A DNA stretch of 64,000 nucleotides from Sphingobacterium sp. UBA2700 (GTDB taxonomy: Bacteria; Bacteroidota; Bacteroidia; Sphingobacteriales; Sphingobacteriaceae). The notes beneath the pieces are model-generated. The model saw only the letters and a list, made by a program, of their open reading frames with translations. It did no database searches and was not told the origin of the DNA. The stretch covers positions 57,530 to 121,529 of the forward strand of contig DELI01000035.1 of the NCBI GenBank assembly GCA_002354335.1, read 5' to 3'. This document shows, in pieces, positions 1 through 8,312 of the stretch (positions are counted from its first letter, which is position 1; each line of letters opens with the position of its first letter). The position numbers and the translations under genes are program-made.

Positions 1-624
1 GGCGGTGTTCCACAGCAAGCGTTTTGCTTTCCATGGTTTCAAGTCTTTTAACTGTTCTTGGAATCGCTTTGGATCGCCTGCAGCCTCGAAAGCTTCTTTG
101 GCAAGGATAGCAGACGCTTGGTGATGACCATGTCCTCCACGTGTGTCGGGAGGGAAGCGATTGATGATAACATCCGGCTGTAGCTTACGGATTAGATAAA
201 CCGCTTCTCTTAGCGTTTCTTCCTTTTGCCAAAATGAGAAAGTCTCTTCATGCGTTTTCGAGAAACCGAAATCATAGGCAGAACTGAAATATTGCTCTCC
301 TTTATCGATAGCGCGAGCTGCCAATAGCTCCTGCGTCCTGATTAAACCCAACTCAATGCCCTGCTCTGTGCCTAGTAAGTTCTGTCCGCCATCTCCTCGA
401 GTCAATGATAAATATGCCGTTCTGTAGTTCTTTTCATTGGCTAACCAAGCTATCAAACGTGTGTTTTCATCGTCCGGATGCGCCGCAAAATATAGTACAG
501 TACCCAAGGTAGAAAGCTTATCTATTTTAGACTTGATCAGCGCCGATGAATAGCTTTGCTGGCTAAAAGATAGTGTGATTGAACATAGGTATAGAATGAC
601 GAGGAATAGGGTTCTTTGCATCAT
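1..624 (-). CDS. PIG-L family deacetylase, cut by window edge
   Basis: Partial gene: the start is inside the window and the C-terminus runs off the left edge, leaving 208 codons. The protein opens with a hydrophobic signal peptide (about residues 4-21), so it is likely exported. AHPDDE at residues 48-53 is the metal-binding motif of the LmbE/PIG-L family, and HGHH near residue 165 supplies further ligands. The family hydrolyses N-acetyl groups from GlcNAc-containing substrates; the actual substrate here is unknown. Two adjacent ATGs (ending at 624 and 621) could serve as start. It lies downstream of, but is separated by a terminator hairpin from, the thioredoxin/peroxiredoxin genes. Confidence 0.85.
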   Translation of the reverse strand, partial: MMQRTLFLVILYLCSITLSFSQQSYSSALIKSKIDKLSTLGTVLYFAAHPDDENTRLIAWLANEKNYRTAYLSLTRGDGGQNLLGTEQGIELGLIRTQELLAARAIDKGEQYFSSAYDFGFSKTHEETFSFWQKEETLREAVYLIRKLQPDVIINRFPPDTRGGHGHHQASAILAKEAFEAAGDPKRFQEQLKDLKPWKAKRLLWNTA

Positions 625-656
625 ATCTTAAAAGTAACGAAGTTTCAGTACAAAAT

Positions 657-687
657 AAAAGGAATCAAAAATAATTTGATTCCTTTT
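657..687 (-). terminator. hairpin terminator behind DUF6952 gene
   Basis: A perfect 13-bp inverted repeat (657-669 and 675-687, AAAAGGAATCAAA arm) with a 5-base loop. On the minus strand it ends in a T-rich run, so it can stop transcription arriving from the peroxiredoxin/thioredoxin/DUF6952 side before the PIG-L gene. Confidence 0.7.
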
Positions 688-832
688 ACCAACAATTAAA
701 AATCTTTGACTTCAAACCCTGATTATAAACCTATCGGTTCGATTTGGCAGGATAATTTGCTTCGGGTCTAACCTTTAACGATTATAAAAGTACTATAAAA
801 TAGATGTAATCGGGCAGACCCCTTTAAAAAAA

Positions 833-877
833 CTTTTCCACAAAAACCAAGTTATACACAAGGTTTCTGTGGAAAAG
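833..877. other. cluster of three DnaA-box-like sites in a hairpin
   Basis: TTTTCCACA (834-842), TTATACACA (852-860) and the inverted TGTGGAAAA (868-876) all fit TTWTNCACA. The outer two form a 10-bp inverted repeat (833-842 with 868-877) and AAACC/GGTTT pairs inside it. An AT-rich stretch (878-896) adjoins. This could be part of a replication origin or a DnaA-titration site; there is no dnaA gene in the window to support oriC. Confidence 0.4.
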
Positions 878-918
878 AATAATAAATATAATAGTGCAGG
901 CATCCAGCCTACAGGAGT

Positions 919-1176
919 TTATTTGTCGATAGACCCTAATACACGTTTCATGAAGGTGTTCAAGGCCTCTTTTTGTGGCATTCCCTCTTGTACCAACTTG
1001 TTCACTTCAACCGCACCGTACATATTGGAAATCAATTCGCCGATTACATCAAGCTCCTCATCCTTTAAGGAAGGAACCTCTGTTAATGCCTCCAGGGTCT
1101 CGATAGTTTCTAAGACGAAGTCAACATCGTTCTCGGCAATAAATTCTGTAAGGTGTTTAATTACTGGTAACTTCAT
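919..1176 (-). CDS. DUF6952 family small protein
   Basis: 85-residue, acidic, probably helical cytoplasmic protein without a signal peptide. I recognise it as the DUF6952 type that sits beside thioredoxin and peroxiredoxin genes in Bacteroidota. Its start lies inside the end of the thioredoxin gene (20-base overlap), so the two are translationally coupled. Function is not known; context suggests a role in the peroxide/thiol redox module. Confidence 0.75.
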   Translation of the reverse strand: MKLPVIKHLTEFIAENDVDFVLETIETLEALTEVPSLKDEELDVIGELISNMYGAVEVNKLVQEGMPQKEALNTFMKRVLGSIDK

Positions 1177-1471
1177 TTAATAAGTCTGTTAATCCGTCGA
1201 TTTTATTTGTTTGTACTTGGTTTACCAATTTGCCGTTCTTGAAAGCAGCGAAAGTAGGTAAGTTATTTACGTTCGCAAGCTTTCTTGACTCTGGGAATTT
1301 CTCCGCATCGGCAATGATGAAAGTTACTTGCTCGTTCTCGCCAGATAGTTTTTTAAATTTAGGCTTCATGATACGGCAGTTTCCACACCATGAGGCTGCA
1401 TATTGAACCATCACCGTTTCATTGCTGTCGATGATCGCCTGTAAATTATCTTCTGTTAGTTCTTGTAACAT
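1157..1471 (-). CDS. thioredoxin family protein (CGNC active site)
   Basis: 104 residues, the normal length of a single thioredoxin domain. Active site WCGNC with cysteines at 29 and 32; the usual proline of CGPC is replaced by asparagine, which should alter redox potential. The cis-proline region (NLPTF) is present. No signal peptide, so it acts in the cytoplasm as a thiol-disulfide reductant. It lies between peroxiredoxin (upstream) and DUF6952 (overlapping downstream), suggesting that it recycles that peroxiredoxin. A hairpin between peroxiredoxin and this gene may lower its expression. Confidence 0.9.
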   Translation of the reverse strand: MLQELTEDNLQAIIDSNETVMVQYAASWCGNCRIMKPKFKKLSGENEQVTFIIADAEKFPESRKLANVNNLPTFAAFKNGKLVNQVQTNKIDGLTDLLNEVTSN

Positions 1472-1500
1472 AATGCTTGTATTTTAGTTGTTGAAAACAA

Positions 1501-1524
1501 AAGAGGAGACTGAACGCCTCCTCT
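1501..1524 (-). terminator. hairpin between peroxiredoxin and thioredoxin genes
   Basis: Inverted repeat AAGAGGAG (1501-1508) and CTCCTCTT (1517-1524), followed on the minus strand by TTTTGTTTT. It probably acts as a partial terminator, giving more peroxiredoxin than thioredoxin transcript. Confidence 0.5.
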
Positions 1525-1538
1525 TGTATAAGCGTTTA

Positions 1539-2171
1539 TTAGTTATTTGATAGGTAAGACGCTACTCCGTCGCGTGTTGCGCTCATAGCCTCTTTACCTT
1601 CTTCCCAGTTTGCCGGACAAACCTCACCGTGTTTTTGTACGTGAGTGTAAGCATCGATCAAACGGATATATTCTTTAACGTTACGGCCTAATGGCATATC
1701 GTTTACTGATTCGTGGAACACTTTACCAGTTTCGTCGATTAAGTAAGTCGCGCGGTATGATACTGCAGAACCTTCTACCAATGTACCGTACTCTGGGTGC
1801 TCAACTTCTTTCATCTCTAAAATACCTAACACGCTTGATAAGTTGCGGTTAGTGTCAGCGATCAATGGATATTCAACTCCTTCGATACCACCGTTATCTT
1901 TTGCAGTGTTTAACCAAGCAAAGTGAACCTCAGCAGAGTCGCATGAAGCGCCTACTAAAATGGTATTTCTTTTTTCGAATTCTGCAGCAAGCTCTTGGAA
2001 AGCGTGTAACTCCGTAGGACAAACGAATGTAAAGTCTTTTGGATACCAGAATAACAAAACTTTCTTGTTTTCTTTCTGTGCTTTCTCAAATAAATTTAAA
2101 GTGAAGTTGTCACCTAAATAATCAATCGCATCAACTGTAATGTTCGGGAAATTTTTACCTGTAAAACTCAT
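1539..2171 (-). CDS. 2-Cys peroxiredoxin (AhpC/Prx type)
   Basis: 210 residues from the ATG ending at 2171. An in-frame longer reading to 2207 is rejected because it would cross the -7 promoter element. The peroxidatic cysteine C51 sits in FTFVCPTEL, and the resolving cysteine lies in HGEVCPANW near the C-terminus, so this is a typical 2-Cys enzyme of the Prx1/AhpC group. It reduces hydrogen peroxide and organic peroxides in the cytoplasm using thioredoxin. A thioredoxin-like gene follows directly. Confidence 0.93.
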   Translation of the reverse strand: MSFTGKNFPNITVDAIDYLGDNFTLNLFEKAQKENKKVLLFWYPKDFTFVCPTELHAFQELAAEFEKRNTILVGASCDSAEVHFAWLNTAKDNGGIEGVEYPLIADTNRNLSSVLGILEMKEVEHPEYGTLVEGSAVSYRATYLIDETGKVFHESVNDMPLGRNVKEYIRLIDAYTHVQKHGEVCPANWEEGKEAMSATRDGVASYLSNN

Positions 2172-2196
2172 AATATTATTCTTTTCTTTTGTGCTA

Positions 2197-2204
2197 CAAA
2201 GGTA
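2197..2204 (-). promoter_or_regulatory. promoter -7 element of the peroxiredoxin gene
   Basis: TACCTTTG on the minus strand matches the Bacteroidota -7 consensus TAnnTTTG and lies about 26 bases before the chosen ATG. No good -33 TTTG is visible. Confidence 0.6.
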
Positions 2205-2410
2205 CACAATTTTATGCCTTCTTTTTATTGATATTCTTTATCCACTATTGGTTTTGTCTATATAAGGCAGGGGTCATTTATAAGTGTGATTTATATCACA
2301 AAACGGGATCTGCTGATAATGAGGAGGCAAGATTTAGTGACGCTCTGTGAAATGGGTTTTAATGAAGAGTGATAGGTGCAGGCAGAATAGCGCAGACTTT
2401 GAAATTATTG

Positions 2411-2441
2411 TTTGCACAAGTTCTTTAAAATAGTAGTTTTG
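2411..2441 (+). promoter_or_regulatory. promoter of tRNA-Arg
   Basis: TTTG (2411-2414), 19 bases, then TAGTTTTG (2434-2441): the full Bacteroidota -33/-7 pair, seven bases before the tRNA. Confidence 0.7.
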
Positions 2442-2447
2442 TTTTCC

Positions 2448-2519
2448 GGCCCCGTAGTTCAACGGATAGAATAGATGTTTCCTAAACATTTGATAGCAGT
2501 TCGATTCTGCTCGGGGCTA
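2448..2519 (+). tRNA. tRNA-Arg (anticodon CCT)
   Basis: Full cloverleaf: acceptor 2448-2454 pairs with 2512-2518 (one G-T pair), T-arm stem AGCAG/CTGCT around TTCGATT, and anticodon arm GATGT-TTCCTAA-ACATT with CCT in the loop. CCA is not encoded. It decodes the rare arginine codon AGG. Confidence 0.9.
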
Positions 2520-2567
2520 CTAAATTTGAGACACCCTAAATCGCTGGTCTCCTTTCTATTTCCTCGA

Positions 2568-2969
2568 CTACCGTAATCGCACAGCCAATAAATCATTCGC
2601 TAACTTATGTAATCCATCTTCAATTCGCTTCAACTGTGATGCGCGAGGCTTTTTCAATCCGGCGGAATAATGCTGTAACTGCCGCTGATTGATACCGGTG
2701 ATTCTTTCCAACGCGGAATTAGTGAAAATCCCTTTGTAATAGTTTAACAAACTTTCTACATCAAAATGAAAGGAAATCTGATAATCAGATTTTAAGATCT
2801 TGGGAATATTTTTGGAATTAAATTCTTGTTTAATAATTTGAATGCTATTAAGAATAGAATTCTTGGCCTCTTCGACAGTATCACCCCCTCCGTAAATACC
2901 CGCTGCATTCTCGGCATAAGCACTGAACATGTCAGCACTGCGCTCAATAATAATTTTCAAGGTTTTCAT
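2568..2969 (-). CDS. hicB: HicB-type antitoxin with C-terminal HTH
   Basis: 133 residues. Residues 1-60 form the HicB partial RNase-H fold (Y/G-rich YAENAAGIYGGGDTVEEA segment), and the C-terminal part (about 90-125) is a DNA-binding helix-turn-helix (ITGINQRQLQHYSAG). HicB proteins bind and neutralise HicA and repress their own operon. The toxin gene lies 39 bases upstream in the usual hicA-hicB order but is frameshifted, so this may be an orphan antitoxin or autoregulator. Confidence 0.85.
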   Translation of the reverse strand: MKTLKIIIERSADMFSAYAENAAGIYGGGDTVEEAKNSILNSIQIIKQEFNSKNIPKILKSDYQISFHFDVESLLNYYKGIFTNSALERITGINQRQLQHYSAGLKKPRASQLKRIEDGLHKLANDLLAVRLR

Positions 2970-3008
2970 TTAATTTGTTTTTCCTTTTCTACTTATTTCT
3001 ACAGGTTT

Positions 3009-3187
3009 TTATTTCAAACCAAGATCCTTTATCATTTTTTTTCGAAGGCCTTCGCCTATTTCTTTACTTCCATGATAGGGAATGGATACTATTCTTCCGT
3101 GTTTTCATAGATATAATGAGATCCATTGGTCCGAATATGAATCCAACCATTCTTGCGTAAAATCCTGTGAAACTCACTGGATTTCAC
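3009..3187 (-). pseudogene. hicA: hicA toxin, one-base frameshift
   Basis: Not open in a single frame. From GTG at 3187 the frame reads VKSSEFHRILRKNGW, then the catalytic GSHYIY motif, and stops after 32 codons. One base lost in the AAAA run at 3102-3105 (minus strand) explains this: after restoring it the frame continues as HGRIVSIPYHGSKE and ends IKDLGLK at 3009, giving about 59 residues, the normal HicA size. HicA is an mRNA interferase with a double-stranded RNA-binding-like fold. Either a decayed toxin or a homopolymer sequencing error. Confidence 0.8.
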
Positions 3188-3426
3188 GAAAATGATAATT
3201 TAACTAGATGTATCATATCTCTATAACGAAGTGTTCCTGTCATTTACAAACTAACAATATAAAGGTAGTAATAATACTACTTATTTAAAAGCAAATGATT
3301 TAGCAATCTGAAGCGGATATTTCCCCCAAAATCTCCCCATCCTTAAACCTTCTTCCAAAAATCTGCTCCTATCTAATATCTCTAGCTAAGCTTATTGCCA
3401 GCAAAGCAAACAAGAAATTATAATAG

Positions 3427-3458
3427 AAAAAGGCAACCTGATAAGTTGCCTTTTTTCA
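3427..3458. terminator. bidirectional hairpin terminator
   Basis: Stem AAAGGCAAC / GTTGCCTTT with an 8-base loop, flanked by A-rich and T-rich runs on both sides. It follows the stop of the FG-GAP protein gene (minus strand). Confidence 0.75.
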
Positions 3459-3528
3459 TTAACCTGCATTTCCGTTGAAGGTTAATATATCTTGATCAAG
3501 TACTCGGTACTTCAATACCGCTGAAAAG

Positions 3529-4437
3529 CTACTCCTGATAATAGCTCTTGAATTTCTGCAATGTCGCATCATAGACCAAGGCCAGCTTAACATCCTCTCC
3601 ACGCAGGATAAGCCCATCGGAAGGCGCTGGGCTGAATCCATTGGCGATCTCCGACATGTAAATCTTCGCACCTTTCTTAAATCCATTGATTCGCATCTTG
3701 TCCGAATAGTTTTCAGAATAGGCCACATAGGGTAAATCGGTCTTTTCATTGAAGCTAAGGATCAAGAGACGGCTGAACTGTTTCTCATTATTATCCAAAA
3801 CGACGGCCACATCGGTAATACCATCGCCATCGAAGTCTCCGGTGCTATAGGTCGATTTAGCGCGTTCAGCGTTTTGCGTAATCGTATAGTCATTGCCGTT
3901 ATAGCGGTTGTTCTGCAGGATCAATTGTTTATAGCTGACGCCTAGGTTATCAAAGGGTGGCAAAGAGAAATTCTTCTTATAGTCATCGAACTGGTAGGAA
4001 GGGATTAATTCCTTTTCCTTAAAACGATAGGCTATTGGATAAGCCTGTCCTGTTTTCGGTTCCACGAGATAGCCCCATGTTTCTTGGGCGTTGCTCCGCT
4101 CGGCATCACGGTAGATCACCGTACCGAAAGCCTGAGCGATATCTTTTCCCGTCGACTCTTCATATCCGATTGCTCCTCGTTCAATAACTTGATAGCGCTC
4201 AAAATAGATGCCCTCTTCCCCGGAAGATTCCGGCACAATGCGAACCTCATTGTTAATTGCAATGGGTGCTACCGGCGTTTTCTTCGTCGTGTCGACTTGC
4301 TCAGGCTGTCCAGGTCTTCCCGTCCCATTTTGCTGCGATGCGTAATACCAGTAGCCTATGCCGGCAAGGGCGACAAAACCTAACACGATCCAAAGCCAGT
4401 TATTATTGCGTGTGTTGTCTATTGATTCTCTTTCCAT
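3529..4437 (-). CDS. membrane-anchored FG-GAP-like protein
   Basis: 302 residues. A short N-terminal cytoplasmic tail is followed by one transmembrane helix (about 13-33), so most of the protein is periplasmic or surface-facing. Near the middle STGDFDGDGITDVAVV is an FG-GAP/VCBS-type calcium-binding loop, found in beta-propeller proteins; only one clear copy is seen, so a full propeller is doubtful. I do not recognise the rest. It starts four bases after the stop of the TPR gene, so both form one operon, and ends at a strong terminator. Confidence 0.75.
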   Translation of the reverse strand: MERESIDNTRNNNWLWIVLGFVALAGIGYWYYASQQNGTGRPGQPEQVDTTKKTPVAPIAINNEVRIVPESSGEEGIYFERYQVIERGAIGYEESTGKDIAQAFGTVIYRDAERSNAQETWGYLVEPKTGQAYPIAYRFKEKELIPSYQFDDYKKNFSLPPFDNLGVSYKQLILQNNRYNGNDYTITQNAERAKSTYSTGDFDGDGITDVAVVLDNNEKQFSRLLILSFNEKTDLPYVAYSENYSDKMRINGFKKGAKIYMSEIANGFSPAPSDGLILRGEDVKLALVYDATLQKFKSYYQE

Positions 4438-4441
4438 TGGT

Positions 4442-5455
4442 TTACAAGATATTACCAGAAATTAACTTTTCAAAAAATAGGTCCATCATCTTCGAGCTGG
4501 CCAGAAACTGTCTGTAATCTTCTGCAGTCGGGTTTTCCTTTTTAATGACCTCATTAAAAACCAGCTTTAACTGCTCATTGGTTTCGTTCAGCTTCTCATC
4601 CAGCTCCTGCATAGAAACACTTATGCGTTCTGGATTACGGCTCAAGAGCAATTCCTTGGCAAAAGCACGTTCCTTGCTTTCCAACAGCTGCGCAAGCATC
4701 ATTAAGAGGATGATGCGCATTTCGTAGCGTTGCGATAAATTATCACTGTATTCTTCATCTCGTAGCGCCCGAAGTCGCGCCTCCAGGGCTTCAGCGTCGC
4801 CTTTTTGAGAGACAATCTGATTCATCAACTGGGCGATATAACTATTGAACATGTAGGACTGCGCATTTTCCCGCTGCTTCATCAGTTCGTCCTCCGAACC
4901 ATATTGGTTCAGAAAGGTTTCAAAATAAGAAGCTGCCTTCTCAAATTCACGACCATGATAATGCGCTAGACCCAGCACCAGATTGAATTTATTCTCAGTT
5001 GCTAAGTCAATGTATTGCTTATGGATCCGAAAGCTTTCCTCATATTTATGGATATTGTTGGCATTGGCCATGGCGTTATACACCGTCAAGCTGGTCGGTT
5101 TCACCTGCATCGCCTTTACGGCATATTCATAAGCCTTCTGGTTTTCGTCGAGATTGCTGTAGGCCGCTGCTAAATTAGACAGATGGGTTTCATTATCCTC
5201 GGAGTACAGCACAGCTAAGCGGAACTTCTCCTTTGCTTTTTCAAAGTTCTCCATCCGAAAATAGGCAATCCCTGCATAGGATAGATATGTCGCGTTATTA
5301 GGCTCGGCTTTGCAAAGCTGCTCGAATAAGACTACAGATTTTTCATACTCCCCTAAATTAGAAAGGCTGTCTGCAGTAGCAAACAGCTTATCTTTATCTT
5401 GAGCATGCAGATGTAAACTGCCGATGAAGGCAAAAAATACGAGCAACCATTTCAT
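4442..5455 (-). CDS. secreted tetratricopeptide repeat protein
   Basis: 337 residues with a signal peptide ending near residue 18 (LHLHAQ). Residues 25-170 hold about four TPR units (for example GEYEKSVVLFEQLCKAEPNN and ENFEKAKEKFRLAV), and the remainder is helical. TPR proteins act as scaffolds; no enzymatic motif is visible. It is the first gene of a two-gene operon with the FG-GAP membrane protein, which suggests a joint envelope function, but none is established. Confidence 0.8.
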   Translation of the reverse strand: MKWLLVFFAFIGSLHLHAQDKDKLFATADSLSNLGEYEKSVVLFEQLCKAEPNNATYLSYAGIAYFRMENFEKAKEKFRLAVLYSEDNETHLSNLAAAYSNLDENQKAYEYAVKAMQVKPTSLTVYNAMANANNIHKYEESFRIHKQYIDLATENKFNLVLGLAHYHGREFEKAASYFETFLNQYGSEDELMKQRENAQSYMFNSYIAQLMNQIVSQKGDAEALEARLRALRDEEYSDNLSQRYEMRIILLMMLAQLLESKERAFAKELLLSRNPERISVSMQELDEKLNETNEQLKLVFNEVIKKENPTAEDYRQFLASSKMMDLFFEKLISGNIL

Positions 5456-5578
5456 TTTTATGCTGTCAGGTTAATTAGTGTTCAGTTAAGCTATCGCTAA
5501 GCTATATCAAAACTCATACCCGAAATATAAACAAAACCTTTGATTAAATAATTTTATCAATCCAACATCACAAAGACG

Positions 5579-8275
5579 CTACAACCAATCATCGAATTTC
5601 CTTATAAACCAAACCTTAACAGCTTGCGTCAGCAGGCAATAGGCTGTCAGAATTCCGATTAACCAAGGGAAGTAGGCTAGGGGCAAAGCCTGTAGCTTCA
5701 AGGACTCTGCGAATGGCGAAAAAGGAAGCAAGATACCGATCAGCATAATTAGACTGGTCAAAGCGACAACCGGCTTGGCAGCCCAACTCTGAAAGAACGG
5801 AATCTTACGCGTACGAATCATATGGATGATCAGCGTCTGCGACAGTAAGCCCTCGACAAACCAGCCACTTTGAAAGAGCGTTTGATGCTCTGGACTGTTC
5901 GCTTTGAATACAAAGAACAACACCGCAAAGGTTGCAAAGTCGAATATCGAACTGATTGGACCCACATAAAGCATAAACTTCGACACGCTACTGGCATCCC
6001 ACTTCTTCGGAGTTTCCAGAAACTCCTTGTCCATGCGATCCCAGGGAATAGAGATCTGCGATACATCGTACAGCAGGTTTTGCACCAGTAGATGTATAGG
6101 CAGCATCGGCAGAAAAGGAAGAAAAGTGCTGGCGCCAATCATGCTGAACATATTACCGAAGTTGCTGCTCGCTGTCATCTTGATATACTTAATGATATTT
6201 CCGAAGGTTCGACGACCATAGAGCACGCCTTTCCGCAAGACGAGCAGGTCTTTTTCCAATAGAATGATATCCGCACTTTCCTTCGTAATGTCCACCGCGG
6301 TGTCTACACTGATGCCTACATCGGCAGTCTTGATCGCTGCGGCATCATTGATGCCATCGCCCATAAAGCCGACGGTATGCCCTTTGCTCCGTAGAGCATC
6401 CACGACCCGGACTTTCTGCAAAGGACTTAACTTCGCAAATACCGAAACCTCATCCACACGGTCTAGCAGTTCCTCATCCGACATGTCCTCCAACTCAGAG
6501 CCGCTAATGCGCGATAAGTATGGAATTCCAACATCCTGGCAGATCTTCGTCGCTACAGTCTCATTATCCCCCGTTAATACCTTGATCCCGACACCAAGCT
6601 TCTGCAAGGCCTCAATCGCCGGTTTTGCTGATGGTTTAGCGGGATCTAGAAAACCGATGAAGCCGGTCAATGTCAGCCCTTGTTCATCTGCAACCGAATA
6701 GTCTAGCGGGTGATTGCCGTCAAATTCGCGAATCGCCACAAGTAAGACACGCAGACCTTCACTATTCATCTTTTGGCTGGTCTTTAACACCGTTTTGCGC
6801 ATGTTCTCATCCATCCCAACGATCATATCGCTTTCCATATGTATGCTCGTGTCTTCGCCCGGCTCAAAGGCACTGCTGCATAGCTCCAGCATTTCCTCCA
6901 CCGCACCCTTGCAGATCAAAAGATGCTTCCCATCGCTTTTCTTAAGAATAACCGACATTCGACGGCGTTGAAAATCAAAAGGAATTTCATCAACCTTGAT
7001 ATACTGTTCTTCCACCTTCAGGTAATCATGCAGTTCCGCATGATCCAGCACTGCCTTATCCATCAGGTTCTTTAAGCCTGTTTGGTGGAAGCTGTTCAGA
7101 TAAGCCCATTTCAATACCTCATCGTCCTCAAATCCAAAGACGTTCAGATGTTTTTCAAGCACAATTTTATCAATAGTGAGGGTGCCGGTCTTATCGGTAC
7201 ACAAGATATCCATGGCACCGATATTTTGTATGGAGTTCAACCTCTTGACGATGACCTTATGCTTACTCATATTCACGGCACCTTTCGCCAGGTTGGCCGT
7301 CACGATCATCGGCAGCATCTCGGGGGTCAACCCCACCGCAACAGCGATTGCAAAAAGTAGGGCCTCCGCCCAGTCGCCCTTCATCAATCCGTTGATCAGG
7401 AAGATCAGGGGAACCATCACCAACATATAGCGGATCAGCAAGAAACTAACCTTGTTGATCCCCTTATCAAAGCTGGTCTCAGGGCGATCCGTCACGATAG
7501 AGCGACTGATACTTCCGAAGTAGGTATAGCTTCCGGTCGCCAATATAGCGGCTGTCGCGGACCCACTGATCACATTAGTACCCATAAAGCAAATATTGTT
7601 CAGCGCTATTGGCTGCAGCTCCTCCGCATCCCGTATCGGTAGATACGATTTCTCCACCGGCAATGCTTCGCCCGTCAGCATGCTCTCGCTAACAAATAAA
7701 TCCTTGCTGTATAATATCCGACAGTCGGCAGGGATCATATCGCCCGCAGAGAGGTAGATGATATCTCCAGGCACTAGAGCCTCCAGGGGAATTTCTTTCT
7801 TTCCGACGAACTTGCGAAGCACGGTTGCCGAAGTCTTCACCATCCCCTTCAGTTTCTCTGCAGCAGCATTGCTGCGGTACTCCTGAATGAAGCGGAGCAA
7901 CCCGCTCACCAGCACCATCACAGACACGACGATCACGGTCTTAAAATCCTTATCATTTGCAGGGGCAAGCCACACATCCAGGATGAGAGAGAAGGCTGCG
8001 ATCGCCAAAAGGATATAGATAAACGGATTTGCAAAAGCAACGAGGAGCTGGAAATACCATTTCGGGGCTTTCTCATGCTGCACCTCGTTGTGCCCAAACT
8101 TGGCGAGGCGCTCTGTAGCCATGAAATTCGTGATGCCCTCCTCGCTTGTTTCCAGCATCGCATAGACATACTTCGTATCTTGACTTGCCGCATGCTGCAT
8201 CTTCGTCATGGTTCCTATATTCATTCCATTCGAGTGGACTACCGAACGGAGATCTTTTTTTCTTCTCTTTAACAT
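5579..8275 (-). CDS. mgtA: Mg2+-importing P-type ATPase MgtA
   Basis: 898 residues, the length of enterobacterial MgtA, taking the ATG ending at 8275, which follows AAGGAGGA, an unusually strong Shine-Dalgarno for this phylum. A longer in-frame reading to 8362 would overlap mgtC and is not needed. Motifs: LTGEALPVEK actuator loop, membrane helix 4 motif GLTPEMLP, phosphorylation site DKTGT with Asp361, and the hinge GDGINDAAAIK. Ten transmembrane helices are expected. It couples ATP hydrolysis to Mg2+ uptake across the inner membrane. It lies 37 bases behind the mgtC remnant, the common mgtC-mgtA order. Confidence 0.95.
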   Translation of the reverse strand: MLKRRKKDLRSVVHSNGMNIGTMTKMQHAASQDTKYVYAMLETSEEGITNFMATERLAKFGHNEVQHEKAPKWYFQLLVAFANPFIYILLAIAAFSLILDVWLAPANDKDFKTVIVVSVMVLVSGLLRFIQEYRSNAAAEKLKGMVKTSATVLRKFVGKKEIPLEALVPGDIIYLSAGDMIPADCRILYSKDLFVSESMLTGEALPVEKSYLPIRDAEELQPIALNNICFMGTNVISGSATAAILATGSYTYFGSISRSIVTDRPETSFDKGINKVSFLLIRYMLVMVPLIFLINGLMKGDWAEALLFAIAVAVGLTPEMLPMIVTANLAKGAVNMSKHKVIVKRLNSIQNIGAMDILCTDKTGTLTIDKIVLEKHLNVFGFEDDEVLKWAYLNSFHQTGLKNLMDKAVLDHAELHDYLKVEEQYIKVDEIPFDFQRRRMSVILKKSDGKHLLICKGAVEEMLELCSSAFEPGEDTSIHMESDMIVGMDENMRKTVLKTSQKMNSEGLRVLLVAIREFDGNHPLDYSVADEQGLTLTGFIGFLDPAKPSAKPAIEALQKLGVGIKVLTGDNETVATKICQDVGIPYLSRISGSELEDMSDEELLDRVDEVSVFAKLSPLQKVRVVDALRSKGHTVGFMGDGINDAAAIKTADVGISVDTAVDITKESADIILLEKDLLVLRKGVLYGRRTFGNIIKYIKMTASSNFGNMFSMIGASTFLPFLPMLPIHLLVQNLLYDVSQISIPWDRMDKEFLETPKKWDASSVSKFMLYVGPISSIFDFATFAVLFFVFKANSPEHQTLFQSGWFVEGLLSQTLIIHMIRTRKIPFFQSWAAKPVVALTSLIMLIGILLPFSPFAESLKLQALPLAYFPWLIGILTAYCLLTQAVKVWFIRKFDDWL

Positions 8276-8277
8276 TA

Positions 8278-8288
8278 AATTCCTCCTT
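8278..8288 (-). promoter_or_regulatory. strong Shine-Dalgarno before mgtA
   Basis: The minus strand reads TTTAAGGAGGAATTTA before the ATG. Bacteroidota genes usually lack such sites because their ribosomes hide the anti-SD, so this one stands out and fixes the start. Confidence 0.6.
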
Positions 8289-8312
8289 AAATCATTATTC
8301 AATTTGTATTGC

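Noticed and set aside
3459..3749. 96-codon minus-strand frame overlapping the FG-GAP gene end
   Set aside because: Alternative frame of the same strand over a conserved gene; Arg/Met-rich out-of-frame composition.
6264..6971. Long plus-strand frames inside mgtA
   Set aside because: They are antisense shadows of a strongly conserved ATPase gene and have Ser-rich, family-less translations.
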